From assembly GCF_900302445.1 (NCBI RefSeq), contig NZ_ONZF01000004.1, positions 248,001 through 312,000 on the forward strand: DNA of 64,000 bases, in the 5' to 3' direction. Each line of letters opens with the position of its first letter. The first letter of the stretch is position 1. The stretch is from Palleronia abyssalis. GTDB taxonomy: Bacteria > Pseudomonadota > Alphaproteobacteria > Rhodobacterales > Rhodobacteraceae. Positions 24,164 to 34,858 of this stretch are shown here, in pieces. The notes beneath the pieces are model-generated. The model had not been told where the DNA came from and searched no databases. It worked only from the letters and a program-made list of their open reading frames with translations. Both the position numbers and the translations under genes were made by a program.

Positions 24164-25672
24164 TCACTCGGACAGCGTCACGTCGACCAGGCCGAACAGC
24201 GATCCGGTCGGCGTCGCCTCGAACCCATCCACGCCCTCGCGCTGCGCGGTGTAGGTATAGCCGGTGTAAAGCCAGACCCAAGGCGCCATCTCGGCCAGAT
24301 GACGCTCGAACTCTGCGAAGATCTCCTTGCGGACAGCCTCGTCCGTCTCGACCCGGCCTTCCTGCATCAGATTGTCCAGCGTGTCGTCGATGTAGTTCGC
24401 GACGCCTTGCAGGTTCCCGTCTTCGGTCCAGTAGCGGTTGTACATCGTGTAGGGGTCCGCACGCCCGCCGTTCAGCGCGACGGCCATGTCGAAATCGCCG
24501 GCCAGCCAGCTGTCGATATAGACGTTCATCTCCTGCATCTCGATGGTCAGGTCGATCCCGACCTCGGCCAATTGCGACTGGATCAGCTGCGCCTCGGCCG
24601 CGGCGGTGGGCGGCTCTCCGTTGGCGGCCATGATCGTGGCGGAAAAGCCGTCCTCGTACCCGGCCTCGGCCAGAAGTTCGCGTGCCCGGTCCTGATCCTG
24701 CTCGTAACAGAACAGGGTCGAAGGATCGTTGCGATAGGCGGGCGAGGTCAGGGGGCCGGTGACTTCACCTTCGCCCAAAAGCGCCGCGTCGAGGATATCC
24801 TGCCGGTCGAGCGCGCAAGAGATCGCCTGACGCACCGCAAGCTCGCCCATCGGGTCGCGCGAGGCATTCAGTTGCAGGACATGGTAGCTGAGCGTCGGGG
24901 CGGTGTTCAGCTGAAGGCTGTCCTCGCGCGGGACCAGCGTTGCCACCAGGGGATCGCTGAGAAGTGCGAAATCCGCTTGCCCGGCGCGCAAGCTGGCCAG
25001 GATCGCGGTCTCGTCGGGCAGGACGCTGACCTCGATCCCGTCATAGGCAATGTCGCCGCCATGCCATCCGTCGAAAGCCGTCAGGCTGGCATTCGCGTTG
25101 GGCGTGCGCGCGTCCAGCGTGAAGGGACCCGATCCCATGACCTCGGTCCCGACGGTCCCGGCCTCGATGGCGGACGCGGGAACGATGGCCGCGTTGATCG
25201 ACGCCATGCCGTTCAGGATCGGCACGTTCGGACCATCCAGCTGGAAGACCACGGTCTGGTCGTCCGGCGTCTCGATCGCGGTGATCGAGGTATAGTTGGC
25301 GCGCGCCGACGCGCCCGTCGCCTCATCGAGGATCCGCTCGAACGAGGCTTTGACATCCGCCGCCGTGACGGGGCTGCCGTCATGGAAGGTCGCGTCGGGG
25401 TCCAGGTTGAACGTCAGGGTGGTGGCGTCTTCGGAAAACTCCCAGCTTTCGGCGACGGCGGGCTGGATTTCCAAGTTCGGGCCAAGGCGCACCAACGGCT
25501 CGTAAAGAAGCTCCAGAAGGCGGATCGACGCGAAGGCCGTCTGGGTGTGGGGGTCGAGGCCCGTCGCATCCTGCGACCAGGCGACGTTCAGCGTCTGGGC
25601 AGCAGCAGGCGCCGCGATCCCGGCCGCAAGACCGAGGGCGAGGGCCGAAGCAAGAGGTCTTGAGAATGTCAT
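24164..25672 (-). CDS. Family 5 ABC transporter substrate-binding protein
   Basis: The 502-residue precursor has a signal peptide ending near PAAAQ and a mature start TLNVAWSQDATGLDPH, typical of DppA/OppA-like receptors. FHDGSPVTAADVKASFERI is the conserved family block. Such proteins bind peptides or peptide-like ligands in the periplasm. Its place right after murQ suggests a muropeptide ligand, but the binding site cannot be read from sequence. AAGGGAG precedes the ATG. Confidence 0.9.
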   Translation of the reverse strand: MTFSRPLASALALGLAAGIAAPAAAQTLNVAWSQDATGLDPHTQTAFASIRLLELLYEPLVRLGPNLEIQPAVAESWEFSEDATTLTFNLDPDATFHDGSPVTAADVKASFERILDEATGASARANYTSITAIETPDDQTVVFQLDGPNVPILNGMASINAAIVPASAIEAGTVGTEVMGSGPFTLDARTPNANASLTAFDGWHGGDIAYDGIEVSVLPDETAILASLRAGQADFALLSDPLVATLVPREDSLQLNTAPTLSYHVLQLNASRDPMGELAVRQAISCALDRQDILDAALLGEGEVTGPLTSPAYRNDPSTLFCYEQDQDRARELLAEAGYEDGFSATIMAANGEPPTAAAEAQLIQSQLAEVGIDLTIEMQEMNVYIDSWLAGDFDMAVALNGGRADPYTMYNRYWTEDGNLQGVANYIDDTLDNLMQEGRVETDEAVRKEIFAEFERHLAEMAPWVWLYTGYTYTAQREGVDGFEATPTGSLFGLVDVTLSE

Positions 25673-25691
25673 GTAATGTCTCCCTTGAGGT

Positions 25692-26621
25692 TCATGCGGG
25701 GTTGGCCCCCGCTTTCTCTATCGCGCGCCGCAGGACTCCGCCTTCCGCGTCAATCGCTGAACGCGCCGCGTCTGCGTCAAGGCCCGTCATTTCCATCAGG
25801 ATCGCCAGCTTCACCGACCCGCCGGCCGCGTCGAGCGTGGCCCGCGCCGCGTCCTCGGAACAACCGGTCACGTCCATGATGATGCCGACGGCTCGTTCGG
25901 CCAGCTTGCGGTTCGACACCGCGACTTCGACCATCAAGTTGCCATAGGTCTTGCCGATGCGGATCATGCTGGCGGTACTGAGCATGTTCAGGACCATCTT
26001 CTGCGCCGTCCCCGATTTCAGCCGGGTCGAGCCGGTGACGACCTCGGGGCCGACGACGGGGGAAATGGCGATGTGGGCCATTTGCGCGATGACAGAGTCA
26101 GGGTTGCATGACAACGCGACCGTCGCCGCGCCGACGCCGCGCGCATGTCTCAGGGCGCCGACGACATAGGGGGTCTTGCCGCTGACGGCGATCCCGACGA
26201 CGACGTCCCGGTCTTTCAGGTCGATCCCCTCGAGGTCCCGGGCGCCCTGCCCTTCGTCATCCTCGGCGTTTTCGATGGAATTGCGAAGCGCGACGTCGCC
26301 CCCGGCGATCAGGCCGATCACCATGCCCGGAGGCACTGAAAACGTGGGCGGGCATTCCGAGGCATCAAGGACACCCAGCCGTCCGCTGGTCCCCGCCCCG
26401 ATATAGATCAGCCGCCCGCCATCCGCGAACGCCGCCGCGATGCGGTCCACGGCCCGCGCGATGTTCGGCAGTTCGGCCCGGACGGCGTCGGCGACGCCGG
26501 CATCCTCGGCATTCATCAGGCCGACGATGTCTTCAGTGGGCAGGCGGTCGACCTCTGTCGTGCGGGGGTTCCGCCCCTCGGACACGAGGGCGCGAAGATC
26601 GCTTTGCGTGGCGGCGGACAT
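25692..26621 (-). CDS. murQ: N-acetylmuramic acid 6-phosphate etherase
   Basis: The 309-residue SIS-fold enzyme shows [38 protein letters not shown] and [17 protein letters not shown], all characteristic of MurQ. It removes the lactyl ether of MurNAc-6-phosphate to give GlcNAc-6-phosphate and lactate. It is the first gene of the recycling operon, with GGAGGATCGGC before its ATG. The divergent regulator and two palindromes lie directly upstream. Its substrate would come from AnmK in the same operon and its product would feed NagA at 33.8 kb. Confidence 0.95.
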   Translation of the reverse strand: MSAATQSDLRALVSEGRNPRTTEVDRLPTEDIVGLMNAEDAGVADAVRAELPNIARAVDRIAAAFADGGRLIYIGAGTSGRLGVLDASECPPTFSVPPGMVIGLIAGGDVALRNSIENAEDDEGQGARDLEGIDLKDRDVVVGIAVSGKTPYVVGALRHARGVGAATVALSCNPDSVIAQMAHIAISPVVGPEVVTGSTRLKSGTAQKMVLNMLSTASMIRIGKTYGNLMVEVAVSNRKLAERAVGIIMDVTGCSEDAARATLDAAGGSVKLAILMEMTGLDADAARSAIDAEGGVLRRAIEKAGANPA

Positions 26622-26652
26622 GCCGATCCTCCGGTGAGTCGCATCAGGCTTT

Positions 26653-26699
26653 GGAATAAACTATTCCCTCTGAGGGTATTGGTTGCAATAGTCCATTCC
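26653..26699. promoter_or_regulatory. Two operator-like palindromes in the murQ-murR divergent promoter
   Basis: GGAATAAACTATTCC at 26653-26667 is a perfect inverted repeat (6-bp arms, 3-nt centre). A second copy, read on the minus strand at 26699-26685 as GGAATGGACTATTGC, matches 12 of 15 bases. Their centres are 32 bp apart, about three helical turns. The adjacent RpiR-type protein is the obvious candidate to bind both. Confidence 0.65.
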
Positions 26700-26724
26700 A
26701 TCGAATGTCGTTCCAGGGGGCGCC

Positions 26725-27572
26725 ATGACCGTTCTTGCGAAGATCGAAGCGCATCTTGAAAGTCTGACCGAGGGCGAGAGAGAGATCGCGCGCGTCATCC
26801 TAGACGATCCCGAAGGCATCTTGCGCAAATCCTCGGGGGATCTGGCCAACGCCGCCGGTCGCAGCCAGTCGAGCGTGGTGAAATTTTGCCAGAAGCTTGG
26901 CTTTGCCGGGTTCCAAGACCTGAAGATGGAAATCAGCCAAGTCATCGCGATGCGCCGGGTCGGTGGATCGGACGAGGTGGTACACGGCACGATCGAAGCG
27001 CATGACAACTTGGCGCTGACCCTGCAAAAGCTGCTGGGCAGCAAAATCCACGCCATGCGCGAAACCCTTGCCGCCAACTCTGCGTCCGATCTGGACGCGG
27101 CCCGTGGCGCGATATCGAACGCACGACGGGTGCAGCTTGTGGGCGTAGGCGCGTCGTCCCTGGTCGCGCGGGATTTCGGGTACAAGCTGCAAAAGCTGGG
27201 GCGCGTGACCAGCTTCGATGCCGACAGCCACATCCAGATGGCGAATGCCGCCAGCCTTGGCCCCGGCGACCTGACGGTCGCGCTGTCGCAATCGGGGCGA
27301 AGTCTTGAGACGCTGCGCATTTCCCAGGCGGCCCACCAGCGGGGGGCGACGATCCTGTCCGTGACCGGCCTGCACCCCAACCCCTTGGCCGAACTTGCCG
27401 GAATCGCCCTGTTCACCGTTGCCGACGAGGAGCGTGTGCGGTCCGCAGCCATCACGTCGCGCGATGCGCAGCTTGCCCTGATGGACCTGCTGTTCCTGCG
27501 CATCGTGCAATCGCAGGAGGACGCGGCAGACCTGATCCAGGGGGCGGCCGAAGCGGTCGCGCCCCTGAAGCT

Positions 27573-27576
<4 letters not shown>
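26725..27576 (+). CDS. murR: RpiR/MurR-family transcriptional regulator
   Basis: The 283-residue protein has an N-terminal RpiR helix-turn-helix domain (about residues 1-77, with AAGRSQSSVVKFCQKLGF). A C-terminal SIS sugar-phosphate-binding domain starts near residue 125 (VGVGASSLVARDFGYKLQ, then ALSQSGRSLETL). MurR of E. coli represses murQP and responds to MurNAc-6-phosphate. Divergence from murQ and the palindromes between them support the same role here. Its stop overlaps by 4 nt the stop of the convergent sugar ATPase gene. Confidence 0.87.
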
Positions 27577-28667
<1,091 letters not shown>

Positions 28668-28672
28668 GGTTG

Positions 28673-29542
28673 TTATCCTTTTACCGCGCCGGCCGTGATC
28701 CCCGAGATGAGCTGGCGCGAGAAGATTGCATACAGCACCAGAACGGGAAGGATCGCGATGGAGAGCGAGGCGAGGACCGCGCTCCAGTTGACGGTGTATT
28801 GTCCGATGAATTGCTGCACGCCCAACGTGACGGTCTTGGTCGCATCCGACGACGCCAGGATCAGCGGGAACCACAGGTCGTTCCAGATCGGGATCATGGA
28901 GAAAACCGCGACGGTCGCCAGAACCGGACGGATCAGCGGCACCACGACCTCGAAGAAGATGCGGTACTCCGACAGCCCGTCCACGCGGGCGCAGTCCTTG
29001 ATGTCGCGCGACAGGGTCCGCATGAACTCGGTCAGGATGAAGACCGCGATCGGCAGACCTTGCGCGGTGTAGACGAGGATCAGAGAGATCAGCGTGTTCA
29101 CGAGGTTCAGGTCCACCATCAGTTGCAGGATGGCGACCGTGCCCAGCCGGATCGGCACCATGATCCCCAGGATCATGTAGATGCTCAGCAGCGCGTTCAG
29201 CTTGAAGCGGTATTCCGACAGCGCGTGCGCCGCCATTGCGCCCAGAAGCAGGATCAGGAACAGGGAGACGACGGTCACAATCAGCGAGTTGCCGTAATAC
29301 AGCAGGAAATTGCCCTCCGTCAGGACGGTGGCGTAGCCCTCGGCGCTGAAGGTCTCGGGGCCAGGCAGGGCAAGCGGTTCGGTGAAGATGCCCCGCCGGT
29401 TCTTGAACGAGTTCATCACCACGATCAGCACCGGGAAGATCGCGATCAGCGTGTATCCCAGAAGGACGGCATGAACGCCCGCGGCGGTACCGATCCGGCC
29501 CATTCGGCCACGTCTTGCGCGGGTTGTGTCGACGGTGCTCAT
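28673..29542 (-). CDS. Sugar ABC transporter permease (MalG-like)
   Basis: The 289-residue protein has about six membrane segments and the coupling loop DCARVDGLSEYRIFFEVVVP. The ending GITAGAVKG is the usual MalG-type C-terminus. GAGG precedes its ATG. It pairs with the MalF-like protein encoded 10 nt upstream. Confidence 0.9.
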   Translation of the reverse strand: MSTVDTTRARRGRMGRIGTAAGVHAVLLGYTLIAIFPVLIVVMNSFKNRRGIFTEPLALPGPETFSAEGYATVLTEGNFLLYYGNSLIVTVVSLFLILLLGAMAAHALSEYRFKLNALLSIYMILGIMVPIRLGTVAILQLMVDLNLVNTLISLILVYTAQGLPIAVFILTEFMRTLSRDIKDCARVDGLSEYRIFFEVVVPLIRPVLATVAVFSMIPIWNDLWFPLILASSDATKTVTLGVQQFIGQYTVNWSAVLASLSIAILPVLVLYAIFSRQLISGITAGAVKG

Positions 29543-29552
29543 CGCTGGTGCC

Positions 29553-30521
29553 TCACATCTCGTAGCGGGTCAGGCGGCGCTGCACGCCGACGAGGTAGAT
29601 CGTCACGCCGATCAGGATGATGAAGAACATCATGCTTGCCACGGTGGCGCCCATGTAGATGTCGCCGATCTGGGTCTGCTGTCCGAAGAAGGTCCGGAAC
29701 ATCAGCGTACCCATGATGTCGGTGGAATAATCGGGCGGCCCCAGAACCCCCTGGATCGAATAGATCAGGTCGAAGGCCGAGGTGAAGTTGCCGATATAGG
29801 TCAGGATCGCCACGATCCCCAGCGTCGGCAGGATCAGCGGCAGCTTGACCTTCCAGAAGATCGCCCACCCTGACAGGCCGTCCACCCGCGCGGCGTCCAG
29901 AAGCTCGTCCGGGACCGACAGGAGGGCCGCGTAGATCAGCATCATCGGGATGCCGACATATTGCCAGACCGAGATCAGCGAGACCGCCGTCAGCGCCGAG
30001 CTTTCAAGCCCCAGCCAGGGCGCATAGAGCCAGCCCAGCCCCACGCCTGACATCAGTCCTTCAGCCACGCCCCAGAGCGGTGACAGGATCAGCTCCCACA
30101 CGAAACCGACGATGACGACCGACAGAAGCGTCGGCACGAAGATCAGCGTGCGATAGGTGCCGCCGAACCGGGGCGCCAGCGACAGAAGCGCGGCCAGTAG
30201 CAGGCCCAACGGGTTCTGCACGATCATGTGGATGAAAAACAGGATCAGGTTGTTCCAGAGCGCGTTCCAGAACCGCACGGCCCAGTTCGCGTCGAACAGA
30301 AGACGGTCGTAGTTGCCCAAACCGATCCAGACCGAACTGCCGTCGGACTGCCCGTCGAACAGGCTGAGGCGCAGGCTTTCGATCAATGGATAGATCGAGA
30401 AGATCGAATAGATCAGCACGGCCGGCGCGAGGAACACGACGATATGCGAAATGCCACCGGTCTTGCGGCGCCGGCGCTTGGTCTTGCTGTGCCCGCTCGC
30501 CTCGGAAACGATCTCGGTCAT
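29553..30521 (-). CDS. Sugar ABC transporter permease (MalF-like)
   Basis: The 322-residue protein has a charged N-terminus (KTKRRRRK) and about six membrane segments. The coupling loop reads LDAARVDGLSGWAIFWKVKL. The ATG at 30521 is chosen because GAAGG lies 7 nt upstream; a TTG lies two codons earlier. It lies between the receptor and MalG-like genes of the same string. Confidence 0.9.
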   Translation of the reverse strand: MTEIVSEASGHSKTKRRRRKTGGISHIVVFLAPAVLIYSIFSIYPLIESLRLSLFDGQSDGSSVWIGLGNYDRLLFDANWAVRFWNALWNNLILFFIHMIVQNPLGLLLAALLSLAPRFGGTYRTLIFVPTLLSVVIVGFVWELILSPLWGVAEGLMSGVGLGWLYAPWLGLESSALTAVSLISVWQYVGIPMMLIYAALLSVPDELLDAARVDGLSGWAIFWKVKLPLILPTLGIVAILTYIGNFTSAFDLIYSIQGVLGPPDYSTDIMGTLMFRTFFGQQTQIGDIYMGATVASMMFFIILIGVTIYLVGVQRRLTRYEM

Positions 30522-30580
30522 GGACAAACCTTCGGATACGGGGATGCGCCCGCCCGGTCAGGGGCGGGCGCGATCCGGGA

Positions 30581-31840
30581 TCAGTCCTGCTGCGGCTCGT
30601 ACCAGGACGAAAGGCCCTGCTGCAGATCCGCCGTGGCCTCTTCGGGCGTCATCGAATCGTTCAGCACGTTGGCGCTGTTCACCCACATGGTGTTCCAGGT
30701 GTTCGGCTCGCCACGGGACAGGATCTGGCTGGCGACGCGGACGGTCGACTCGCACTCTTCCCGGAACGAGATGAATTCCTGCGCCAGCGGGTTGTCGACC
30801 TCGAACTCGGCATTCGACAGCGAGAAGAAGCCCGGCAGAGCGTTTGTATAAAGCTCGGCGAATTCGGCGCTTGCCACCCATTCCAGGAAGGCGCGCGCCG
30901 CTTCGGGGTGATCGGTGTTTGCGTTCATCCCGATGCCGATATCGGTGTGGTCCGAGATATAGCAGGTGTCGCCCTCGGCCGCGACGGGCGGCGGGAAGGC
31001 CCCCATCTCGAAGAACGCCTGATCGGTGAAGCCCGTGATCTCCCACGAGCCGGCGGGATAGATCGCGGCGCGGCCCAGCGTGAACAGGTTCTGGCTGTCC
31101 GAGTAGCTTTGCGCCTGATAGGCGGATCCCATGTAGTCGGTCCAGCGCGCCATCTGCTCGTAGGGGGCGACGAATTCCTCGTCGGTAAACGCGGCGTCGC
31201 CGTCGATCAGGGCCTGACGCCCTTCCTCGCCCTTCCAGTAGGTCGGGCCGATATTGGTATAGGCCATCGTGGCGGCTTCCCACTGGTCCGCGCTGCCCAT
31301 GGCCAGCGGGATGTAGGTGCCGTCCTCTTGGATGGCCTCCAGAACTTCGAAGAATTCCTCGACCGTGCCGGGCTCTTCCAAGCCAAGTTCCTCGAAGGCG
31401 TCGGCGTTGTAGATGAAGCCGTGGATGACCGAGGCCATCGGCACGCAGAACGTGTTCTGGCCGTCATCGGTGGACCATGCCGCCTTGGCGAAGTCCGGGA
31501 AGTTCGACAGGCCCTCGAGGTCCGAGATATCGGCAAGCTGGCCGCGATCGTACAGCGGCAGCGATCCGTCGAAGGACCGGCAGGTGATCAGGTCGCCCGC
31601 GGTGCCGCCTTCCAACCGCGCGTTCAGGGCGGCGTTATATTCGGTCGGCGCGGTCGGCTGGAAATCCAGGTTGATGTCGGGGTGGCTTTCCTCGAAGGCG
31701 GGGATCAACGTGTCGTCCCAGATCGCCTGATCCTCGGACCGCCAGCTTTCGATGGTCAGCGTAACCTCCTGCGCCAGCGCGCCACCTGCGGCGAGGCAAA
31801 GCGCGGCGGTCGCCGTCGTTTTCATCATCATCTGCTTCAT
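30581..31840 (-). CDS. Sugar ABC transporter substrate-binding protein (family 1)
   Basis: The 419-residue precursor has a signal peptide ending near AAGGALAQ and a mature start EVTLTIESWRSEDQAIWDD, as in CUT1 sugar receptors. AGDLITCRSFDGS and GNAD-like contacts follow. AGGGAG precedes the ATG at 31840. It diverges from a BadF-type kinase, and a 29-bp palindrome lies between them. The neighbouring nag genes suggest that GlcNAc or its oligomers are bound; this is context, not sequence proof. Confidence 0.88.
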   Translation of the reverse strand: MKQMMMKTTATAALCLAAGGALAQEVTLTIESWRSEDQAIWDDTLIPAFEESHPDINLDFQPTAPTEYNAALNARLEGGTAGDLITCRSFDGSLPLYDRGQLADISDLEGLSNFPDFAKAAWSTDDGQNTFCVPMASVIHGFIYNADAFEELGLEEPGTVEEFFEVLEAIQEDGTYIPLAMGSADQWEAATMAYTNIGPTYWKGEEGRQALIDGDAAFTDEEFVAPYEQMARWTDYMGSAYQAQSYSDSQNLFTLGRAAIYPAGSWEITGFTDQAFFEMGAFPPPVAAEGDTCYISDHTDIGIGMNANTDHPEAARAFLEWVASAEFAELYTNALPGFFSLSNAEFEVDNPLAQEFISFREECESTVRVASQILSRGEPNTWNTMWVNSANVLNDSMTPEEATADLQQGLSSWYEPQQD

Positions 31841-32066
31841 CTCGTACTCCCTGTTATGTTTGGCCTGGCCCTTCCGAAAATTCCGCATTCCGGGCGGAAC
31901 AGACGGCCGGCGCGCGCCAGGGGCACGCCGAAGTTCAGTCGCGTTTCTGCCCAACCTGCCATATATCCCGTAGATCACGGCCTTTGACATTTGCGTTGGT
32001 CGAATCGTCAGCACGGTTGAGCATTGCGGATGACCAGACCATTATCAAGACCAATTTAAAGCCACA

Positions 32067-32095
32067 GCAATACCAATACGTCGTTTTGGTATTGC
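32067..32095. promoter_or_regulatory. 29-bp operator-like palindrome between the sugar importer and the nag operon
   Basis: GCAATACCAA at 32067-32076 and TTGGTATTGC at 32086-32095 are perfect 10-bp inverted arms separated by 9 nt. The site lies about 25 nt before the kinase gene, where a repressor would block its promoter. The GntR/UTRA protein encoded at 33048 is the likely binder; NagR/YvoA-type proteins use TGGT-rich palindromes. Confidence 0.65.
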
Positions 32096-32119
32096 CCGGA
32101 AAAAGAGTTGCCTGATAGT

Positions 32120-33055
32120 ATGGAGGCGCATCGCAACGCACGGACCATCATGCGCCAGATCGACATCATCGCCATCGACGGGGGCGGCACCGGAACGCGC
32201 CTGCGTGCCGTGGACGCAGATGGTGCCGTTCTGGCCGAGGTTGCCTCCGGCCCTTCCAGCCTGACGCTAGGGGTCGAGCAGGCTTGGCGCAATATAGCGA
32301 AAGGCCTGCACTCGATCGCGACGCAATCCGGTGCGTCGCAGATCGGCGCACGCCTTGTCTGCGGATTGGCAGGCGGCCGGTCGCCGGAACGTCAGGCGCG
32401 GTTTCGCGCCCTGGGCCGGGAGGTCTGCGATGATATCGTCATCGTCACGGATGGGTTCGCGTCTTTGCTGGGCGCGCACGAAGGGCGGCCGGGTGTGGTC
32501 CTGGCAGTCGGCACTGGCGTTGCAGCCTACGCACTGAGCCGGAAGGGCCACGTGTCAAGCGCCAGCGCCTGGGGCTTCGCGATCGGTGACGAGGGCAGCG
32601 GGGCCTGGATCGGGCGCCGCGCCGTTGCGGCGTACAGTCGACACATGGATGGCCGCTTTGCGCAAACCGCGCAATTGTTCGAGGCGTTGCGATCCAAGGT
32701 CGGCGACACCTTCAATTCGGTTCAGACGTGGCTTTCGGATGCGAACGCCACGAAGTTCGCCACGCTGGCCCCTGTCGTCATAGACTGCGCCGCCGCGGGG
32801 GACGACGTGGCCGCTGGCATCATGGAGGAGGCGACGCGCGAGCTTGAGATTGCCATCGAAGCCATCGACGATGGGGGCCCTCTGTCCCTTCTGGGGGGAC
32901 TGGGGCCGGTTTTCGCCCCACGTCTGCCGGCGCGGCTGGCGGCGCGGGTAACACCACCCAAAGGGAATGCCCTGGATGGTCTGATCCTGATGGGCCGCCG
33001 CGGATGGCGCGACGAGGCGGTGCCTGTGTCCGAAGACGAGTTGCGCCATGGATGA
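32120..33055 (+). CDS. BadF/BadG/BcrA/BcrD-family kinase, probable N-acetylglucosamine kinase
   Basis: About 311 residues form an ASKHA-fold kinase. The phosphate-binding motif IAIDGGGTGTRLRAVD opens the protein, AVGTGVAAYALS follows, and FAIGDEGSGAWIGRRAV is diagnostic for the GlcNAc-kinase branch of BadF proteins. It would phosphorylate an imported amino sugar to the 6-phosphate for NagA. The start is uncertain: ATGs at 32120 and 32150 and a TTG at 32108 are all in frame, without an ideal ribosome site. The 3' end overlaps the regulator gene by 8 nt. Confidence 0.84.
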   Translation: MEAHRNARTIMRQIDIIAIDGGGTGTRLRAVDADGAVLAEVASGPSSLTLGVEQAWRNIAKGLHSIATQSGASQIGARLVCGLAGGRSPERQARFRALGREVCDDIVIVTDGFASLLGAHEGRPGVVLAVGTGVAAYALSRKGHVSSASAWGFAIGDEGSGAWIGRRAVAAYSRHMDGRFAQTAQLFEALRSKVGDTFNSVQTWLSDANATKFATLAPVVIDCAAAGDDVAAGIMEEATRELEIAIEAIDDGGPLSLLGGLGPVFAPRLPARLAARVTPPKGNALDGLILMGRRGWRDEAVPVSEDELRHG

Positions 33056-33758
33056 CGGCCCCAACGGCAGCCTGCCCCGCTATCGCGCGCTGGCCAACAG
33101 CATCGCCCGGCAAATCGAGGATGGCGCGCTATCGCCCGGAATCGCCCTGCCCCCGGAACGCGCCCTGGCCGAACAGCACGGCGTCAGCCGGGTGACCGTG
33201 CGGAAGGCCATGGAGCAACTGAGCAGCCGTGGCCTGATCGAACAGCGCCGCGGGGCCGGGACGTTCGTCGCCCGACGCGTCATGCAGCCGCTTTCGGTTC
33301 TGACGAGCTTTTCCGAGGATGTCGCCGCCCGTGGCATGGTGGCTGAATCCCGCCTCATTCAAAGCGGCGTCGGTCGCGCCAGCCCCGAGGAGGTCATCGG
33401 GTTGGCCCTCGCCCCCGGGCATCCGGTCACGCGCATCACCCGCCTGCGCTCGGCCGATGGGCAACCGTTGGCCCTCGAAGCCGCGACGGTGCTGAACGAA
33501 GCGCTGCCAGACCCGGAGCAGATCACGGGATCGCTTTACGCCGCTTTGGAAGCCAGGGGCATGCGCCCGGTGCGGGCGGTGCAGCGCCTGACGGCAATTG
33601 CCATAGATGCCTACGCGGCCAACCTGCTGGACGTACAGGCAGGATCGCCCGCGCTGCTGATCACCCGCATCGGGTATACCGCTGAGGATCGGGCGGTCGA
33701 GTTTACACGCTCGACCTTCCGCGGGGACAGGTGGGATTTCGTGACGGAGCTGACATGA
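33048..33758 (+). CDS. GntR/UTRA-family regulator (NagR-like)
   Basis: The 236-residue protein has a winged helix-turn-helix (about residues 8-78, with HGVSRVTVRKAMEQL) and a C-terminal UTRA domain as in HutC, NagR and YvoA. The UTRA domain of NagR-type proteins binds GlcN-6-P or GlcNAc-6-P. It lies inside the nag operon, overlapping the kinase and nagA genes. It probably represses both this operon and the divergent importer through the 32067-32095 palindrome. Confidence 0.87.
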   Translation: MDDGPNGSLPRYRALANSIARQIEDGALSPGIALPPERALAEQHGVSRVTVRKAMEQLSSRGLIEQRRGAGTFVARRVMQPLSVLTSFSEDVAARGMVAESRLIQSGVGRASPEEVIGLALAPGHPVTRITRLRSADGQPLALEAATVLNEALPDPEQITGSLYAALEARGMRPVRAVQRLTAIAIDAYAANLLDVQAGSPALLITRIGYTAEDRAVEFTRSTFRGDRWDFVTELT

Positions 33759-34855
33759 CCCGACAGATCGACGGCACGATCCTAACACCGCAGGGCTGGA
33801 TCGACGGCCGCCTGACGTATGACACCCGGATCGCCGCGGTGCGTGGTGACCCGGTGCCGGAGCCCGCGCCACCCTACGTGCTGCCAGGTTTCGTCGATCT
33901 GCACGTTCACGGCGGGGGCGGCGCCGACATGATGGAGGGAACCGAGGCAATCCGCACGGCCGCGCGACTGCACGCGCGCCATGGCACCACCGCGTTCTGC
34001 CCGACATCGGTCACCGCGCCGACCGGCGATCTGGACGCGTTCCTGGATGCCGTGCGCGACGTCATGGAGGATCCGCCCGAAGACGGGGCACGCCCCCTGG
34101 GCGCGCATCTGGAAGGGCCGTTCGTCAATCCGGGCAAGCTGGGGGCGCAACCGCCCTTCGCTCGCCCCGCCGATGCCGGTCAGCTGAAGGCTTGGGCCGC
34201 GCGCGCGCGCATCCGCATCATGACACTAGCGCCGGAGATGGATCCCGACGATGCACTCCTTGACGCGCTTCAGGCTGCGGGAATCCGCGTGCAGCTGGGT
34301 CATTCCTTATGCGACTATGCCCGCGCCAAGGCGGCCTTGGCGCTGGGTGCCGGCATCACACACCTTTACAACGCGATGAGCGTAATGGCCCATCGCGACA
34401 ACGGCCTGTGCGGGGCCGCCTTCGCCCATGCCGACTTTGCCGAGATCATCCCCGATCTGATCCATGTCGAGGCCGGCGCGATCCTCGCCGCCCGCCGGGC
34501 GATTCCCCACTTGTACGGCGTGACCGACGCCACAGGCGGCGCGGGGATGCCCGACGGCACGTATCGCCTGGGGTCCTACGAGGTCGAGAAGTTCGAGGGG
34601 GCGATGCGCCTGCCCGACGGCACGCTGGCCGGGTCGGCGCTGACGATGAACACGGCCTTGCGCAACCTCGTGTCCATCGGGCTTCCCCTGGACGAAGCCT
34701 CGCGGCGGCTGTCGACCTATCCCGCGGATTGGCTGGGCCTGCCCGATCTGGGCCGTCTCACGCCGGGCGCCGGCGCCGATCTGCTGGTTCTGGACGCCGA
34801 TCTGTCGCTGACCCGCGTGGTCGTAGGCGGCCGCGACATTCCCGACCTGAGGTAA
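33755..34855 (+). CDS. nagA: N-acetylglucosamine-6-phosphate deacetylase
   Basis: The 366-residue amidohydrolase shows LHVHGGGGADMMEG, HLEGPFVNPGKLGAQ, HLYNAMSVMAHRDNG and the catalytic-Asp motif TDATGGAGMPDGTY. It removes acetate from GlcNAc-6-phosphate. Substrate can come from the adjacent kinase or from MurQ. The ATG at 33755 overlaps the regulator stop (ATGA). NagB follows after 3 nt. Confidence 0.95.
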   Translation: MTRQIDGTILTPQGWIDGRLTYDTRIAAVRGDPVPEPAPPYVLPGFVDLHVHGGGGADMMEGTEAIRTAARLHARHGTTAFCPTSVTAPTGDLDAFLDAVRDVMEDPPEDGARPLGAHLEGPFVNPGKLGAQPPFARPADAGQLKAWAARARIRIMTLAPEMDPDDALLDALQAAGIRVQLGHSLCDYARAKAALALGAGITHLYNAMSVMAHRDNGLCGAAFAHADFAEIIPDLIHVEAGAILAARRAIPHLYGVTDATGGAGMPDGTYRLGSYEVEKFEGAMRLPDGTLAGSALTMNTALRNLVSIGLPLDEASRRLSTYPADWLGLPDLGRLTPGAGADLLVLDADLSLTRVVVGGRDIPDLR

Positions 34856-34858
34856 GAC

